Assembly: GCF_004770765.1 (NCBI RefSeq)
Contig: NZ_RQFK01000028.1
Coordinates: forward strand, 124,001-188,000
Direction: 5' to 3'
From: Leptospira noumeaensis
GTDB taxonomy: Bacteria; Spirochaetota; Leptospiria; Leptospirales; Leptospiraceae
Length of the DNA stretch: 64,000 nt
Of this stretch, positions 9,777-19,031 are shown in pieces (within the stretch, counting starts at the first letter, position 1; every line of letters begins with the position of its first letter). A model generated the notes under the pieces. It saw nothing but the letters and a program-made list of their open reading frames with translations. It ran no database searches and had not been told where the DNA came from. Both the position numbers and the translations under genes were made by a program.

Positions 9777-11554
9777 GAGATAATCTCCTCTTTCATCTTT
9801 TTGGGAATGGTAAACACAAACCGGGAACCAGAAACTCCATCACTATCAGCAAACAAAATCCCACCATTCACCGAAACAAATTCATGGCAAAGTAAAAGGC
9901 CGATTCCATTTCCTGTTTCCCCTTGAGTACCTGTAGATTTAATCACTTCTCCCACTTTGAAAAGTTTATCGAGAATGGCCCGTGACATCCCTACTCCTGA
10001 GTCGATCACAGAAACTTGCCAATCTCCACCAACATCTGTTGCTTGGATCAAAATTTGACTATTGTTATGACTAAACTTCAATGCATTCGAAACTAAATTT
10101 CTAACCACTGTAATGATCATTCGATCATCACAAAAAACCATGGCATGAGAAGGAATATCTACTTCCAAATGAATACCTTTACTCGATGCACTGAGTACAA
10201 AAAGTTCCAAACATTCTCTAACAATATTATCTAACCGGTAATAATGTGGACGGAATTGTTCTTCCCCTCTTTGTAATTTAGACCATTCTAAAAGATTTTC
10301 TAATAAAGAAAAAACAGATTCTGTGGCATCAACGAGGGACTGAGTCATTCCAGCAAGAGCGTCCTCTTTTTTTTTCATATCCTCATTCAAAACTTTGAGT
10401 AACATTTTGATCCCAGCGAGGGGCCCACGTAAGTCGTGGGAAATGATCGATAAAAACCTGTCTTTGGTTCCATTGGCAACCATCAGTTCACGGTTGACAT
10501 TCGACATTTGTTTCTCTAAGTTTCTTTGTTCGGTGCTATCTCTAAAAACAAGAACCATCCCGATTTTTTTTCGGTTTGCGTCTCTGATCTGTTTGGCGGT
10601 AACTTCCCAATATTTCCCGTCTTTTTCCCAAATCCACTTGGTGAGAGTTTTTTTATCTGACAAATGATCCAGTTTGGAAATGATCCCAGGTGCCGAAGCA
10701 AAAAAATATTTATGAGAGAGTAAGGTAGAGTTTTTAGAGGCAATTTGGAATAAATGTTCTGCTGCCATATTCCAATCTACAATCCGATGATTAAAATCGA
10801 GAATGACAACAGCCTCGTCTAATTCATCGACAATTTCGCCTCGCACCAAAGGCACCAGGTCAAACATTCTATAATATCCAATGGCAAAAAAAATCAGAAT
10901 CACCTGCATGGTGCTCATCACCGAAGTGATGTTAAGTCCAGGTAATGGTCTAAATCCAGCCTTATGTAAAATTGCTGTTACCCAAATAAATAAATAGGAA
11001 AACAGAATGAGCATATACCTTCTACGTTCAGTAGACTTTGATACAAAGATTCCTTTGATTAGTAAGTAAGCCACGAACGCAGACCAGAAAAATGAAAAAA
11101 AATAAGAAACAACAAATCCACCCGTATTGGTTTCTTGAATCCACTGGATTCGCCCATTAATGTTTACCAAATAAGTATCGAGTGTTAAAGTTTTAAAAAT
11201 AGGATCTAAAACACAAACTGCTAGTGTTGAAAGTGGTTGGATTGTGAGTAACACCCAAAACTTTTTGGTTAACAGGTGTTTGTTTTGAGTAAACTCTAAA
11301 GAAACAAGAACCATTCCCAAATTGGCAAGGGAAACACCAATATACAATAACGAAATAAAGGATCTATGTAAGTCAGGACTTATGAATACAAAATCTAAAC
11401 CATAGAATCCGGTCCACATCATGGAACCGAAAACTAAAATCAGTAAATATTTAACAAGATCTAGGCGGAAGGATTTTAAAACGAATAGCCCCAATACAAG
11501 ATTGAAGCCGAATGCTAAAAATAGAAGTAGACTATAAGGATGGAATTGCCACAA
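9773..11554 (-). CDS. Sensor histidine kinase, 7TM-PAS-HisKA-HATPase
   Basis: The 593-residue protein begins with about seven membrane helices (residues 1-230), matching the histidine-kinase N-terminal 7TM domain. A PAS domain follows at about 235-348 (DEAVVILDFNHRIVDWN). The dimerisation/phospho-acceptor helix has the H-box SIISHDLRGPLAG at about residue 371. The ATPase domain has an N-box with RNLVSNALKFS, a G1 box VIDSGVGM and a G2 box GNGIGLLLCHEF. It should sense a membrane or cytoplasmic cue and autophosphorylate. No response regulator is adjacent. The gene lies 1 base after bactofilin and overlaps the SDR by 4 bases, which suggests coordination with the envelope or lipid genes around it. 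Confidence 0.92.
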   Translation of the reverse strand: MWQFHPYSLLLFLAFGFNLVLGLFVLKSFRLDLVKYLLILVFGSMMWTGFYGLDFVFISPDLHRSFISLLYIGVSLANLGMVLVSLEFTQNKHLLTKKFWVLLTIQPLSTLAVCVLDPIFKTLTLDTYLVNINGRIQWIQETNTGGFVVSYFFSFFWSAFVAYLLIKGIFVSKSTERRRYMLILFSYLFIWVTAILHKAGFRPLPGLNITSVMSTMQVILIFFAIGYYRMFDLVPLVRGEIVDELDEAVVILDFNHRIVDWNMAAEHLFQIASKNSTLLSHKYFFASAPGIISKLDHLSDKKTLTKWIWEKDGKYWEVTAKQIRDANRKKIGMVLVFRDSTEQRNLEKQMSNVNRELMVANGTKDRFLSIISHDLRGPLAGIKMLLKVLNEDMKKKEDALAGMTQSLVDATESVFSLLENLLEWSKLQRGEEQFRPHYYRLDNIVRECLELFVLSASSKGIHLEVDIPSHAMVFCDDRMIITVVRNLVSNALKFSHNNSQILIQATDVGGDWQVSVIDSGVGMSRAILDKLFKVGEVIKSTGTQGETGNGIGLLLCHEFVSVNGGILFADSDGVSGSRFVFTIPKKMKEEIIS

Positions 11555-11555
11555 A

Positions 11556-11924
11556 CTAAGTTTCTTCGCTGCTTAGCATTTCACAATTTCCGTCAAATAC
11601 AACACCATCGGCAATTTGTAGTTTTGCGGTACGAATGTTACCTTGTACTTTTCCAGTAGATAACATTTCCAATCTTTGAGTGGCAGTTACGTTTCCAATA
11701 ATAGTTCCACCAACAACAACTGTTCCTGCTTTGATGTTAGCTTTCACACGCGCACCTTCGCTAATCACAAGATAACCATCGGAAATGATTTCTCCGGTAA
11801 AGTCTCCAGAAATTTGTAATGGTTTTTTAAAGGCTAAAGTTCCGCTAAATGCTGTTTCTTTTCCGAGGATTGTAGCAATGACTCCGTGTTCGGTGATGGT
11901 TGTTTGCATTTCTTTTTTTGACAT
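11556..11924 (-). CDS. Bactofilin
   Basis: This is a 122-residue polymer-forming bactofilin (DUF583). The core is a right-handed beta-helix of short repeated turns: FSGTLAFKKPLQISGDFTG, VISEGARVKANIKA, VVVGGTIIGNVTA, LEMLSTGKVQGNI. Flanking tails are short. Bactofilins assemble without nucleotide into filaments at the inner membrane and act in cell shape; in Leptospira related proteins affect helical shape. It lies between a 74-residue TPR protein (5 bases upstream) and a histidine kinase (1 base downstream). Which leptospiral bactofilin paralogue it is cannot be told here. Confidence 0.93.
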   Translation of the reverse strand: MSKKEMQTTITEHGVIATILGKETAFSGTLAFKKPLQISGDFTGEIISDGYLVISEGARVKANIKAGTVVVGGTIIGNVTATQRLEMLSTGKVQGNIRTAKLQIADGVVFDGNCEMLSSEET

Positions 11925-11929
11925 AGTTC

Positions 11930-12154
11930 CTATTTAGTTTTCATATTGTATACCCCGTCCCAGTCTTCTGGTGGGGGATCTGCGATGTAATCATCACAAC
12001 GTTCAATATATAGTTTCGTCGGGCCATCTTCAGGATGAATCGCGAGTCCTTTTTTGAACTCTTCTTTGGCTTCTGCGAACTTTCGCGATTTATACAAAGA
12101 AAGGGCATGGTTGTAGTGAACCAAAACTGCCTTCATTTTATCACTAACGATCAT
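11930..12154 (-). CDS. Small TPR protein resembling the tail of adenylate cyclases
   Basis: This is only 74 residues long. Residues 8-45 form one TPR-like helix pair (VHYNHALSLYKSRKFAEAKEEFKKGL). The end, DGPTKLYIERCDDYIADPPP followed by EDWDGVYNMKTK, closely resembles the C-terminal tail seen after TPRs in many spirochaetal and cyanobacterial class III adenylate/guanylate cyclases. Here it is a free-standing gene without a cyclase domain. The start overlaps the acpS stop as ATGA, and bactofilin follows 5 bases after its stop. A later in-frame ATG (MKAVL) is possible. Function is unknown; a scaffold or cyclase-partner role is inference. Confidence 0.75.
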   Translation of the reverse strand: MIVSDKMKAVLVHYNHALSLYKSRKFAEAKEEFKKGLAIHPEDGPTKLYIERCDDYIADPPPEDWDGVYNMKTK

Positions 12155-12534
12155 CTGGGCTCCTTATAAAAAACGACAACTGCTGTTGCGTAGTGGTCAG
12201 CATGGCTGATGGATACGGAACTGCTAGTAAATCCTTTCTCTCGGAAAAACTTCTCAGTTTTCCCATGGATGACTAGCGTTTTTTTACCAAAATTTGTCCC
12301 GGCAAGTTCAATCTCTCGCATATCGGCCACTTCCCCAGGATTTAGGTTTAAGGCCTTAATGACGGCTTCTTTGCAGGCAAATCGACCTGCAAGAAAGGGA
12401 ACTGGGTCTTTGTGTTTGTGGCAGTATTCCACTTCCTCATCGGTAAAAACTCGCTTTAAAAACCGATCCCCGTGTTTCTCTAGAAGTTCACGAATTCTAT
12501 GGTTTTCGACGATGTCGTTCCCGACGGATAACAT
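12151..12534 (-). CDS. acpS: Holo-[acyl-carrier-protein] synthase
   Basis: This 127-residue enzyme transfers 4'-phosphopantetheine from CoA to the serine of acyl carrier protein, activating fatty-acid synthesis in the cytoplasm. The Mg-binding aspartate lies in GNDIVENHRI near the N-terminus, and the second motif is AGRFACKEAVIKAL at about residues 49-62. The histidine-containing C-terminal strand (SISHADHYATAVVV) also fits. Length is typical. The gene is 8 bases after the giant kinase-phosphatase gene and overlaps the TPR gene by 4 bases. Confidence 0.95.
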   Translation of the reverse strand: MLSVGNDIVENHRIRELLEKHGDRFLKRVFTDEEVEYCHKHKDPVPFLAGRFACKEAVIKALNLNPGEVADMREIELAGTNFGKKTLVIHGKTEKFFREKGFTSSSVSISHADHYATAVVVFYKEPR

Positions 12535-12542
12535 AAGATGAT

Positions 12543-15500
12543 TTATTTTCGCCGAAGTTCCAAGAGTCGAGCAAATAAAATATTGTTTTCTTTGTGGTAG
12601 GGGCGCCTAAGTTGCACTCTTTCCGAATAATCAAAGGCAGCAGAAAAATCCCCATTTTTAAACAAGGCTTCTGCAATATAAAACAATGTTAGGCTGTCTG
12701 ATGGATTTTTTTGGACATACCCTACTGCAAATTCTAAAGGGAACGCAGACATTCTATGTTCCGTATATAAGTAAATTTTTTGGACCGAAAGTGGTGCTTC
12801 ATGGATCGATTCAAAATTGCTGGATATGATTCGTTCCACCTCAGTCCATTTTTTTTGTTTGTATAAAGTGAGGGCTCTAAGGTAAACAAAATGTTTTGGA
12901 TGGTTTGTCGGCACATGAATGGGTGATCCCTCACCAGTATATTCCACGCGGATGAGTGACAAATCATCGATCAATTCTCCGTGACTTTTAATGGCATCTC
13001 GAATGGATTCCAAATCACCTTGACCTTCCAAAGTTGTTTTTAAGAACAATTCATCATCTTCATTGACTTCCATTTCCACTTCGGAACCAATTAAAATATC
13101 ATCGCGGCCGTCAGATCCAATGAGCAAAACATCGCCTCTTTCTAATTGGAAGGTATTAATTTGGAGAGCTTTTTTGGAAGCAAGTAATCCAAGTTTCGCA
13201 CATACATAGTTATGTGGCAAAAAAGAAGTGCGATCATTTCGATAAATCACAGGCCTTGGATGTTCTGCATTTAGAAAATAAAAAAATCCGGTTTCATCAT
13301 CAATCAAACAAAGAAACATAGAGATAAGCATAGAGCCATCAAAAGTAACAAGTGTATTATGCAATTCTATATAGGCATTACTCACCCATTTTTCTGGTGT
13401 GATATCACGGACTTCCTCTGACTGCCCATTTCTTTTGATGATGGCTTCAAATACGGAACCAATGACAAGTGCACCACTAGCACCTTGCATGGATTTTCCC
13501 ATGGCATCACCATTCAATACAACAATGTATTTTTTGTTTTGTAACTGAATGGAAGAAGATACACACAAGTCCCCACCAATTTCCGAACTCCATTGTTTAT
13601 AAGAAAATTTCTTTTTTTGTTCGGTAAGGAACTGAATTTTCATATTCGATGAACTTGCTAAGTTCTGAGTTAGCGGTTCAATGAGTAAAGATGCTAAAAA
13701 ATAATCCCCATCTTGTTGTTCCTTCAAACCTTTAACTTCAGTTAAAGCAGAGTTTAACTCTTTGGTTCTTTCGTCTACTTTTTGTTCCAAATTGGTATAA
13801 AGAAGAGAATTCTCGATGGAAACCGCAATCTGCGAAGATAAAATTTTAAGTATTTCCACTCGTCCCGGAGTGAAGGCATCTGTTGTTAAATTGTTTTCCA
13901 AATATACAATTCCAACTACTGTTCCGTGACTTAAAATGGGGTAACAAAGTAAGGACTTTGGTAAGGTTGATTTTACATAAGGATCATTTTTAAAATCACC
14001 TTCTCTCGCAGCATCTCCACAAATGACAACAAGGCCAGTTCTTACCACATAACCAATGATTTGTGAAGGAATTTTGTTTTGATTTATATAGGCCACTGGC
14101 TCTAAAAAATCAATGGAAAAGGGAGATTCCGAATAAACAAAAACAGATTCTTTTTCGGCTTCTGATTCTGCCAATACTTGCCAACCAGAATCCGATTTTA
14201 AAATAAAATAACCTCTTTCCGCGCCAGCATTTTCTATTAGAATTTTCATCATCTTTTCCAAAAGACGGTTGAGTTGAATTTCCCCAGAAATGGTTTGAGA
14301 GGCCTTGATGACCGTGTTGATATCTAAAGAAGAACCTACATCTCCAAAAATATCTTTAGTGGTGCTAAACAAAGATAGGCTATCTGTTGAATCTGTTCTA
14401 AAGTTTCTTCCAATGTATTTTTTTAGGGCAATATGGTTTGCCTCAAGTTGTTTTACCTTCGATAAAAATCCATATTTCCCATAACGGTAATGTGCTTCCA
14501 CCAAATGCAGGTTACTGTATTGTTCAAACCCCGTCTCCTTCCACATTCGAACCAAAAATTCATTTGCTATGGCTTCTTCTAAGATAAAATTAAATTCACG
14601 TGCAGAAGAAATGGCAGCCTTACAAGCGATTACGGCTTGTGTTTTTTCATTGGCCAAATAAAGGATTAAAGCAGAAATAATTTCGTATTTGTGGATAAAA
14701 TTTTCAGGTGAACTTTTCGCCCAAACCTTCATTCGTTTTTCAAATCCAAGTAATCTTTTTTTTAGATTTACTTTTGTGGTTCCCGGTGGTGTCACATCGT
14801 CAACAATCAATGAAAAGGCGACCAGAGCTCCAAAAAATACATGTTCAGGAACAAACATCATTCCAAACATAGCACCTTCTAAAGAATCCAGTTTTAGTGA
14901 ATATTCATAAGCCTTTTGTTTATCACCTAAAAAATATTCAATTCGTAACTTACATAAATTATAATCAAATAAAGCGTTTGCATTTCCTGTGGTTAACCAT
15001 TCAGAAACTGTTTCTGATTCCGAAAAATATCTACCTTCCAAATTCATTGGGTCGGGAGACTCACCCCTCATGTTTTCCACTAATTGTAAGTTCAATCGGT
15101 GTACTTGGTAAGCATGATTTTGGCGTAAACTTAAAAGAGAAGCATCATAACGCAGTTGGCTTTTGTATAAATCTTCTAAATTTTCTCTAAATAACAAACC
15201 TTGGAAGTGGATATTATTTAATGAATACGCAGAGTATTGTAAATCCCCTGTTTCCATTCCGGCAAGAAAACTATCCCAAAATATAGAACGACCATCTCTC
15301 GCATGATTTTTCCAAGGAGCAATCATACAAGCGAACATAAACAAGGTTCGGCATCTAAAAGTTCTTGCATCAAGGGAATCAAGTAATCTTACACCTAACT
15401 GACCGAATTTGAGTCCATCTTCATAATTTCCAAGTCCAGAACCCTGAATGATTCCCATAGCACAAAATCCAAAGGCACTGATTTCACATAATCCGTATTT

Positions 15501-18257
15501 TAAAGTATGATTGACTAATTTTAAAACAATCACAGGAAATAAATTTGGTTCCGCAAGAAAAGAAGGTGCAATACAAGCATTCAGAATTCGCATGATTGCA
15601 AGATACTTTGGATCTTCCGATACAGGAAGTTTTTCCAAACTTTCAATGGATCTTCTTCCCAACCTAATTTTAAACTTTAAAATCTCAGGGAGAGGAGACA
15701 GAGGTGTAGCTTTATTTGGCAACCTAACACCTACAAGTTTTAATGCTTGTTTTAAGGTTTCCAACACCTCTTTCATCTTGTTTTGAGTCACAAGCATAGA
15801 AGACTGGAGTTCATAAACCAAAATTTTATCTAAGTCGTTACGAACAAAGTGTAGAATGTAATTAAAACTTTTTTCAGCAGCTTCAAAATTTTTAGAAAGG
15901 TAAGCTGATCTTGCATAAGCCAAATGGAGTTTTAAAGTATTTTCATACTCCGTTTCCCATTCTTCATCCGTCATGAGTCCGACCATTCGATCAAAAAATG
16001 TAAAAGCAGCATCATAGGCAGAAGAGTTTAATGCCTTAAAACCAGCCTTTTCATTTAAAATTCGTAACTCAGCCAGTTCTTCACTGGTTTTCATTTGGGA
16101 AGCACCCAAATTCAACTGGTTTACGATTGTAAACAAATGATCTTCTAGTTTGTATTTATAAAGAATCGAAAGGTATGTTTTTCCAATTTTATAATGGAGT
16201 TGTGACTTTTCTTCTGGGGAAATGATTTTGTAGATTGCTTCTCTAATTTTATCATGAGTGAAGTTTGCATCTTCCATTCCCAAAATGAGGAACTCTTCAT
16301 TGGCAAGTGCCACCAAATCCATAGAAGCTTTATGATAAGGTTTTTCTGCAATGGTGGCATAAATATCATGGCGAAACCAGTTTCCAATACAAGCAGTCAG
16401 TTTGAGTGCTTCAATGAGTTCTGCCGATTGGAGATTAATTTTATCAATGATTAAATCGATGACATTATCTGAAATGTTTACCGCATCAATTTTATCTTTA
16501 TCCCAAGACCAATGGTCATCAGAAAAATAAATATAAGATCTTTCATAAAGATTCTTAAACATCTCATTTACATGAAATGGATTTCCTTTTGTTTTTTTCC
16601 AAAGAACTTCTGCTATGGGCCTAATTTCAGACTCAGGCACAGCTAAAGTTTCAGAAACAAGGAGAGCCACATCACGTTCGCGTAGTGGTTCCAACCGAAT
16701 TTCGGTAACAGGGATTTGGTATTCTCCCAGTTCTTCCAACAAACGAAAAAATGGATCGGTAGGAAATACTTCATTGTCGCGATAAGATAAAATAATAAAA
16801 AAATGCGAAATTTCAGGATCGGTAATTACTTCTTTCAAAAGTAAAATACTAGAAGAATCCGCCCATTGTAAATCATCCAAAAATAATACAACCGGATGAT
16901 CTTTGTTACAAATTGTACGCAAAAACTTTCGGAATACCAAATGGAACCGGTTTTCCGTTTCTAAACTATCTAACTCTGGTGGAGCTTGTTTTTCCCCTAA
17001 GAGTTGTGATAGTTCAGGAACAACGTCAATGATTAGTTTTGCATTTGCACCGAGAGCATGGTTTAGAACTCGGTTCCATTCTTTGACAGAGGATTCATTT
17101 TCAGAAAGTAACTGACGAACAAGTCCTTGTAAGGCCAAATTGATGGCACGGTAGGGAATGGATTTTTTATATAAATCAAATTTACCGGAAGTAAAGTAAG
17201 CCTTTTCCCTTGTCACCGGTTTTTGAATTTCGTTGATGAGTGCAGACTTGCCAATTCCGGAACGTCCGGAAATTAGAAAAATTTCTATTTTTCCTTCTGT
17301 TGCATCCAAAAATTTTTCTTCAAAAACTCGAAGTTGGTTTTCCCTTCCATAAAGTTTTTTAGGAATTTGAAACCTGGAGGATTTATCATTTTTTGCCAGT
17401 TCCATTTGGAATTGGTGTAATGATTCACGTCCATTTTCCAAAAGCACAGATTGGATCGCTGATAAATCAGAAAGTAAACCCGTTGCTGTTTGGTAACGAT
17501 CTTCTGGATTTTTTTCCAAAAGTTTCATAATTAAGTCAGAGATAATTTTTGGAGCTCCCGTTCTCTCTTGTGGTGAAAGTGGAGTTTTTGCTAAATGGGC
17601 GTGAACCATCTCTAAACTATCTGTGTATAAAAAAGGAAGATCTCCGGTGATTAACTGGTATAAGGTGACACCAAAAGAATAAAAATCTGTTCGATAATCT
17701 ACAGTTCGATTCATCCTTCCCGTTTGTTCGGGAGAAATATGAGCCAAAGTACCGGTTAAGTTTTGGTTCATAGGAAGATAAAAATTTCTATGGGTTAATA
17801 GAGTGGCCGAACCAAAGTCAATAATCTTCAATGCTCCGGTATCAGGATTATAAATTATATTCTGTGCTTTGATATCATTATGAACTATTTTTGCTTTGTG
17901 AATATCGATGAGTGCTTTACAAACTTCTATAGCTATATTTAAAAATGTTGCAATATTGCTATACTTTCCACTTAACTGTAATTTGGCGAGGTCAGTAAAC
18001 CCTACATGGGGGAAAACAATCGCCACTGTATTTTGATAGGATTCTAAATCTAAAGGTTTTAGTGTATATGGTGAATCGATGGATCGTAGGATTTCAAATT
18101 CACTTTTAAATCTGGTGATTTCTTGGTTATCAGGATAATCACGATTGAGTAGTTTGATGACAACGAGACTTCCAGTGGCGGACTCCCCTGTATACACGGA
18201 ACTCCTTTTCCCTAAATGAAGTTCCTTAATCGCTTTATATTTTCCTACAGTAAACAA
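12543..18257 (-). CDS. Trifunctional Ser/Thr kinase-ATPase-GAF-SpoIIE phosphatase
   Basis: This is a 1904-residue cytoplasmic signalling protein. Residues 1-270 are a eukaryote-like protein kinase with an invariant lysine (K35), a catalytic loop HNDIKAQN at about 126-133 (HND in place of HRD) and DFG at about 147-149. An AAA/STAND-type ATPase follows, with Walker A SGRSGIGKS at about 330-338 and Walker B VVLFLDDLQWAD near 465. A long helical, TPR-like region runs to about 1290. A GAF domain spans about 1320-1486, then a short coiled coil. The PP2C phosphatase (about 1530-1777) has EIGGDL, NGDAMGKS and GSDGRDD. A TPR-like tail ends the protein. Kinase and phosphatase in one chain suggest a switch on phosphoserine/threonine targets. 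It lies within the long operon, 9 bases after an SDR gene. Confidence 0.93.
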   Translation of the reverse strand: MFTVGKYKAIKELHLGKRSSVYTGESATGSLVVIKLLNRDYPDNQEITRFKSEFEILRSIDSPYTLKPLDLESYQNTVAIVFPHVGFTDLAKLQLSGKYSNIATFLNIAIEVCKALIDIHKAKIVHNDIKAQNIIYNPDTGALKIIDFGSATLLTHRNFYLPMNQNLTGTLAHISPEQTGRMNRTVDYRTDFYSFGVTLYQLITGDLPFLYTDSLEMVHAHLAKTPLSPQERTGAPKIISDLIMKLLEKNPEDRYQTATGLLSDLSAIQSVLLENGRESLHQFQMELAKNDKSSRFQIPKKLYGRENQLRVFEEKFLDATEGKIEIFLISGRSGIGKSALINEIQKPVTREKAYFTSGKFDLYKKSIPYRAINLALQGLVRQLLSENESSVKEWNRVLNHALGANAKLIIDVVPELSQLLGEKQAPPELDSLETENRFHLVFRKFLRTICNKDHPVVLFLDDLQWADSSSILLLKEVITDPEISHFFIILSYRDNEVFPTDPFFRLLEELGEYQIPVTEIRLEPLRERDVALLVSETLAVPESEIRPIAEVLWKKTKGNPFHVNEMFKNLYERSYIYFSDDHWSWDKDKIDAVNISDNVIDLIIDKINLQSAELIEALKLTACIGNWFRHDIYATIAEKPYHKASMDLVALANEEFLILGMEDANFTHDKIREAIYKIISPEEKSQLHYKIGKTYLSILYKYKLEDHLFTIVNQLNLGASQMKTSEELAELRILNEKAGFKALNSSAYDAAFTFFDRMVGLMTDEEWETEYENTLKLHLAYARSAYLSKNFEAAEKSFNYILHFVRNDLDKILVYELQSSMLVTQNKMKEVLETLKQALKLVGVRLPNKATPLSPLPEILKFKIRLGRRSIESLEKLPVSEDPKYLAIMRILNACIAPSFLAEPNLFPVIVLKLVNHTLKYGLCEISAFGFCAMGIIQGSGLGNYEDGLKFGQLGVRLLDSLDARTFRCRTLFMFACMIAPWKNHARDGRSIFWDSFLAGMETGDLQYSAYSLNNIHFQGLLFRENLEDLYKSQLRYDASLLSLRQNHAYQVHRLNLQLVENMRGESPDPMNLEGRYFSESETVSEWLTTGNANALFDYNLCKLRIEYFLGDKQKAYEYSLKLDSLEGAMFGMMFVPEHVFFGALVAFSLIVDDVTPPGTTKVNLKKRLLGFEKRMKVWAKSSPENFIHKYEIISALILYLANEKTQAVIACKAAISSAREFNFILEEAIANEFLVRMWKETGFEQYSNLHLVEAHYRYGKYGFLSKVKQLEANHIALKKYIGRNFRTDSTDSLSLFSTTKDIFGDVGSSLDINTVIKASQTISGEIQLNRLLEKMMKILIENAGAERGYFILKSDSGWQVLAESEAEKESVFVYSESPFSIDFLEPVAYINQNKIPSQIIGYVVRTGLVVICGDAAREGDFKNDPYVKSTLPKSLLCYPILSHGTVVGIVYLENNLTTDAFTPGRVEILKILSSQIAVSIENSLLYTNLEQKVDERTKELNSALTEVKGLKEQQDGDYFLASLLIEPLTQNLASSSNMKIQFLTEQKKKFSYKQWSSEIGGDLCVSSSIQLQNKKYIVVLNGDAMGKSMQGASGALVIGSVFEAIIKRNGQSEEVRDITPEKWVSNAYIELHNTLVTFDGSMLISMFLCLIDDETGFFYFLNAEHPRPVIYRNDRTSFLPHNYVCAKLGLLASKKALQINTFQLERGDVLLIGSDGRDDILIGSEVEMEVNEDDELFLKTTLEGQGDLESIRDAIKSHGELIDDLSLIRVEYTGEGSPIHVPTNHPKHFVYLRALTLYKQKKWTEVERIISSNFESIHEAPLSVQKIYLYTEHRMSAFPLEFAVGYVQKNPSDSLTLFYIAEALFKNGDFSAAFDYSERVQLRRPYHKENNILFARLLELRRK

Positions 18258-18266
18258 TGAAATTCC

Positions 18267-19031
18267 TTATCTAGCTGTTTTACCACCGTCAACCGGTATG
18301 ACAGCTCCTGTGATAAATGCAGCCCCATCAGTGGACAACCAGACACAAGTTTTTGCAACTTCTTCTGGAGTTGCCATTCTACCCAGAGCGTAAGATTTCA
18401 TCCTTTCCTTTTTTATTTCTTCTGGATTAGGAACATTGGCATAAAATACATCGTCCATTTCTGTTTGAATCCCACCGGGACAAAGGGCTACCACACGAAT
18501 CCCAGCAGATCCGTATTCTAAGGCCGCAGATTTTGTGAGTCCGATGATTCCGTGTTTTGTCATGGAATATGGACCCGCTTTTTCTTTTCCTCGAACACCC
18601 AATGCAGAAGATACATTGATGATGACACCACCATTCCCTTGGCTTAGGAATTGTTTTAATTCAAATTGCATGGAAAGAAAGGTTCCTTTTAAGTTTACGT
18701 CCATCACAGAATCAAAAATATCTAATGGATAATCCGCAGTGGCTTTCAAAACTCCGGAGATACCTGCATTATTGACGGCTACATCAATGGATCCATATTT
18801 AGAAACAATTGATTCAACAAAATTACGAACTGCTTCCGATTGTGTGACATCACACTTAACAAACATTCCAGTCCCACCCTGTTTTTCAAGTAGAGCCAAA
18901 GTTTCTTCGCCTTCTTGTTTCCTTCTTCCACAAAATCCAACCACATAACCGGCGTTTGCAAATTCTAGAACGATGGATCTTCCAAGTCCAGAAGTTCCAC
19001 CTGTCACTAATGCTATTTTTTTTCCGCTCAT
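18267..19031 (-). CDS. SDR family oxidoreductase (FabG-like)
   Basis: This is a classical 254-residue SDR. It has the cofactor motif TGGTSGLG at residues 10-17, NNAG in AVNNAGISG, a catalytic serine in NVSSALG, the YSMTK active site (Y-x3-K), and the C-terminal PGGIQTEM and ITGAVIPVDGG segments. R/K residues after strand 2 (GRRKQEG) suggest NADP(H). FabG-like sequences reduce 3-oxoacyl groups or various alcohols; without acyl-carrier context the substrate stays open. Its start overlaps the stop of the PilZ protein gene as ATGA. Confidence 0.88.
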   Translation of the reverse strand: MSGKKIALVTGGTSGLGRSIVLEFANAGYVVGFCGRRKQEGEETLALLEKQGGTGMFVKCDVTQSEAVRNFVESIVSKYGSIDVAVNNAGISGVLKATADYPLDIFDSVMDVNLKGTFLSMQFELKQFLSQGNGGVIINVSSALGVRGKEKAGPYSMTKHGIIGLTKSAALEYGSAGIRVVALCPGGIQTEMDDVFYANVPNPEEIKKERMKSYALGRMATPEEVAKTCVWLSTDGAAFITGAVIPVDGGKTAR

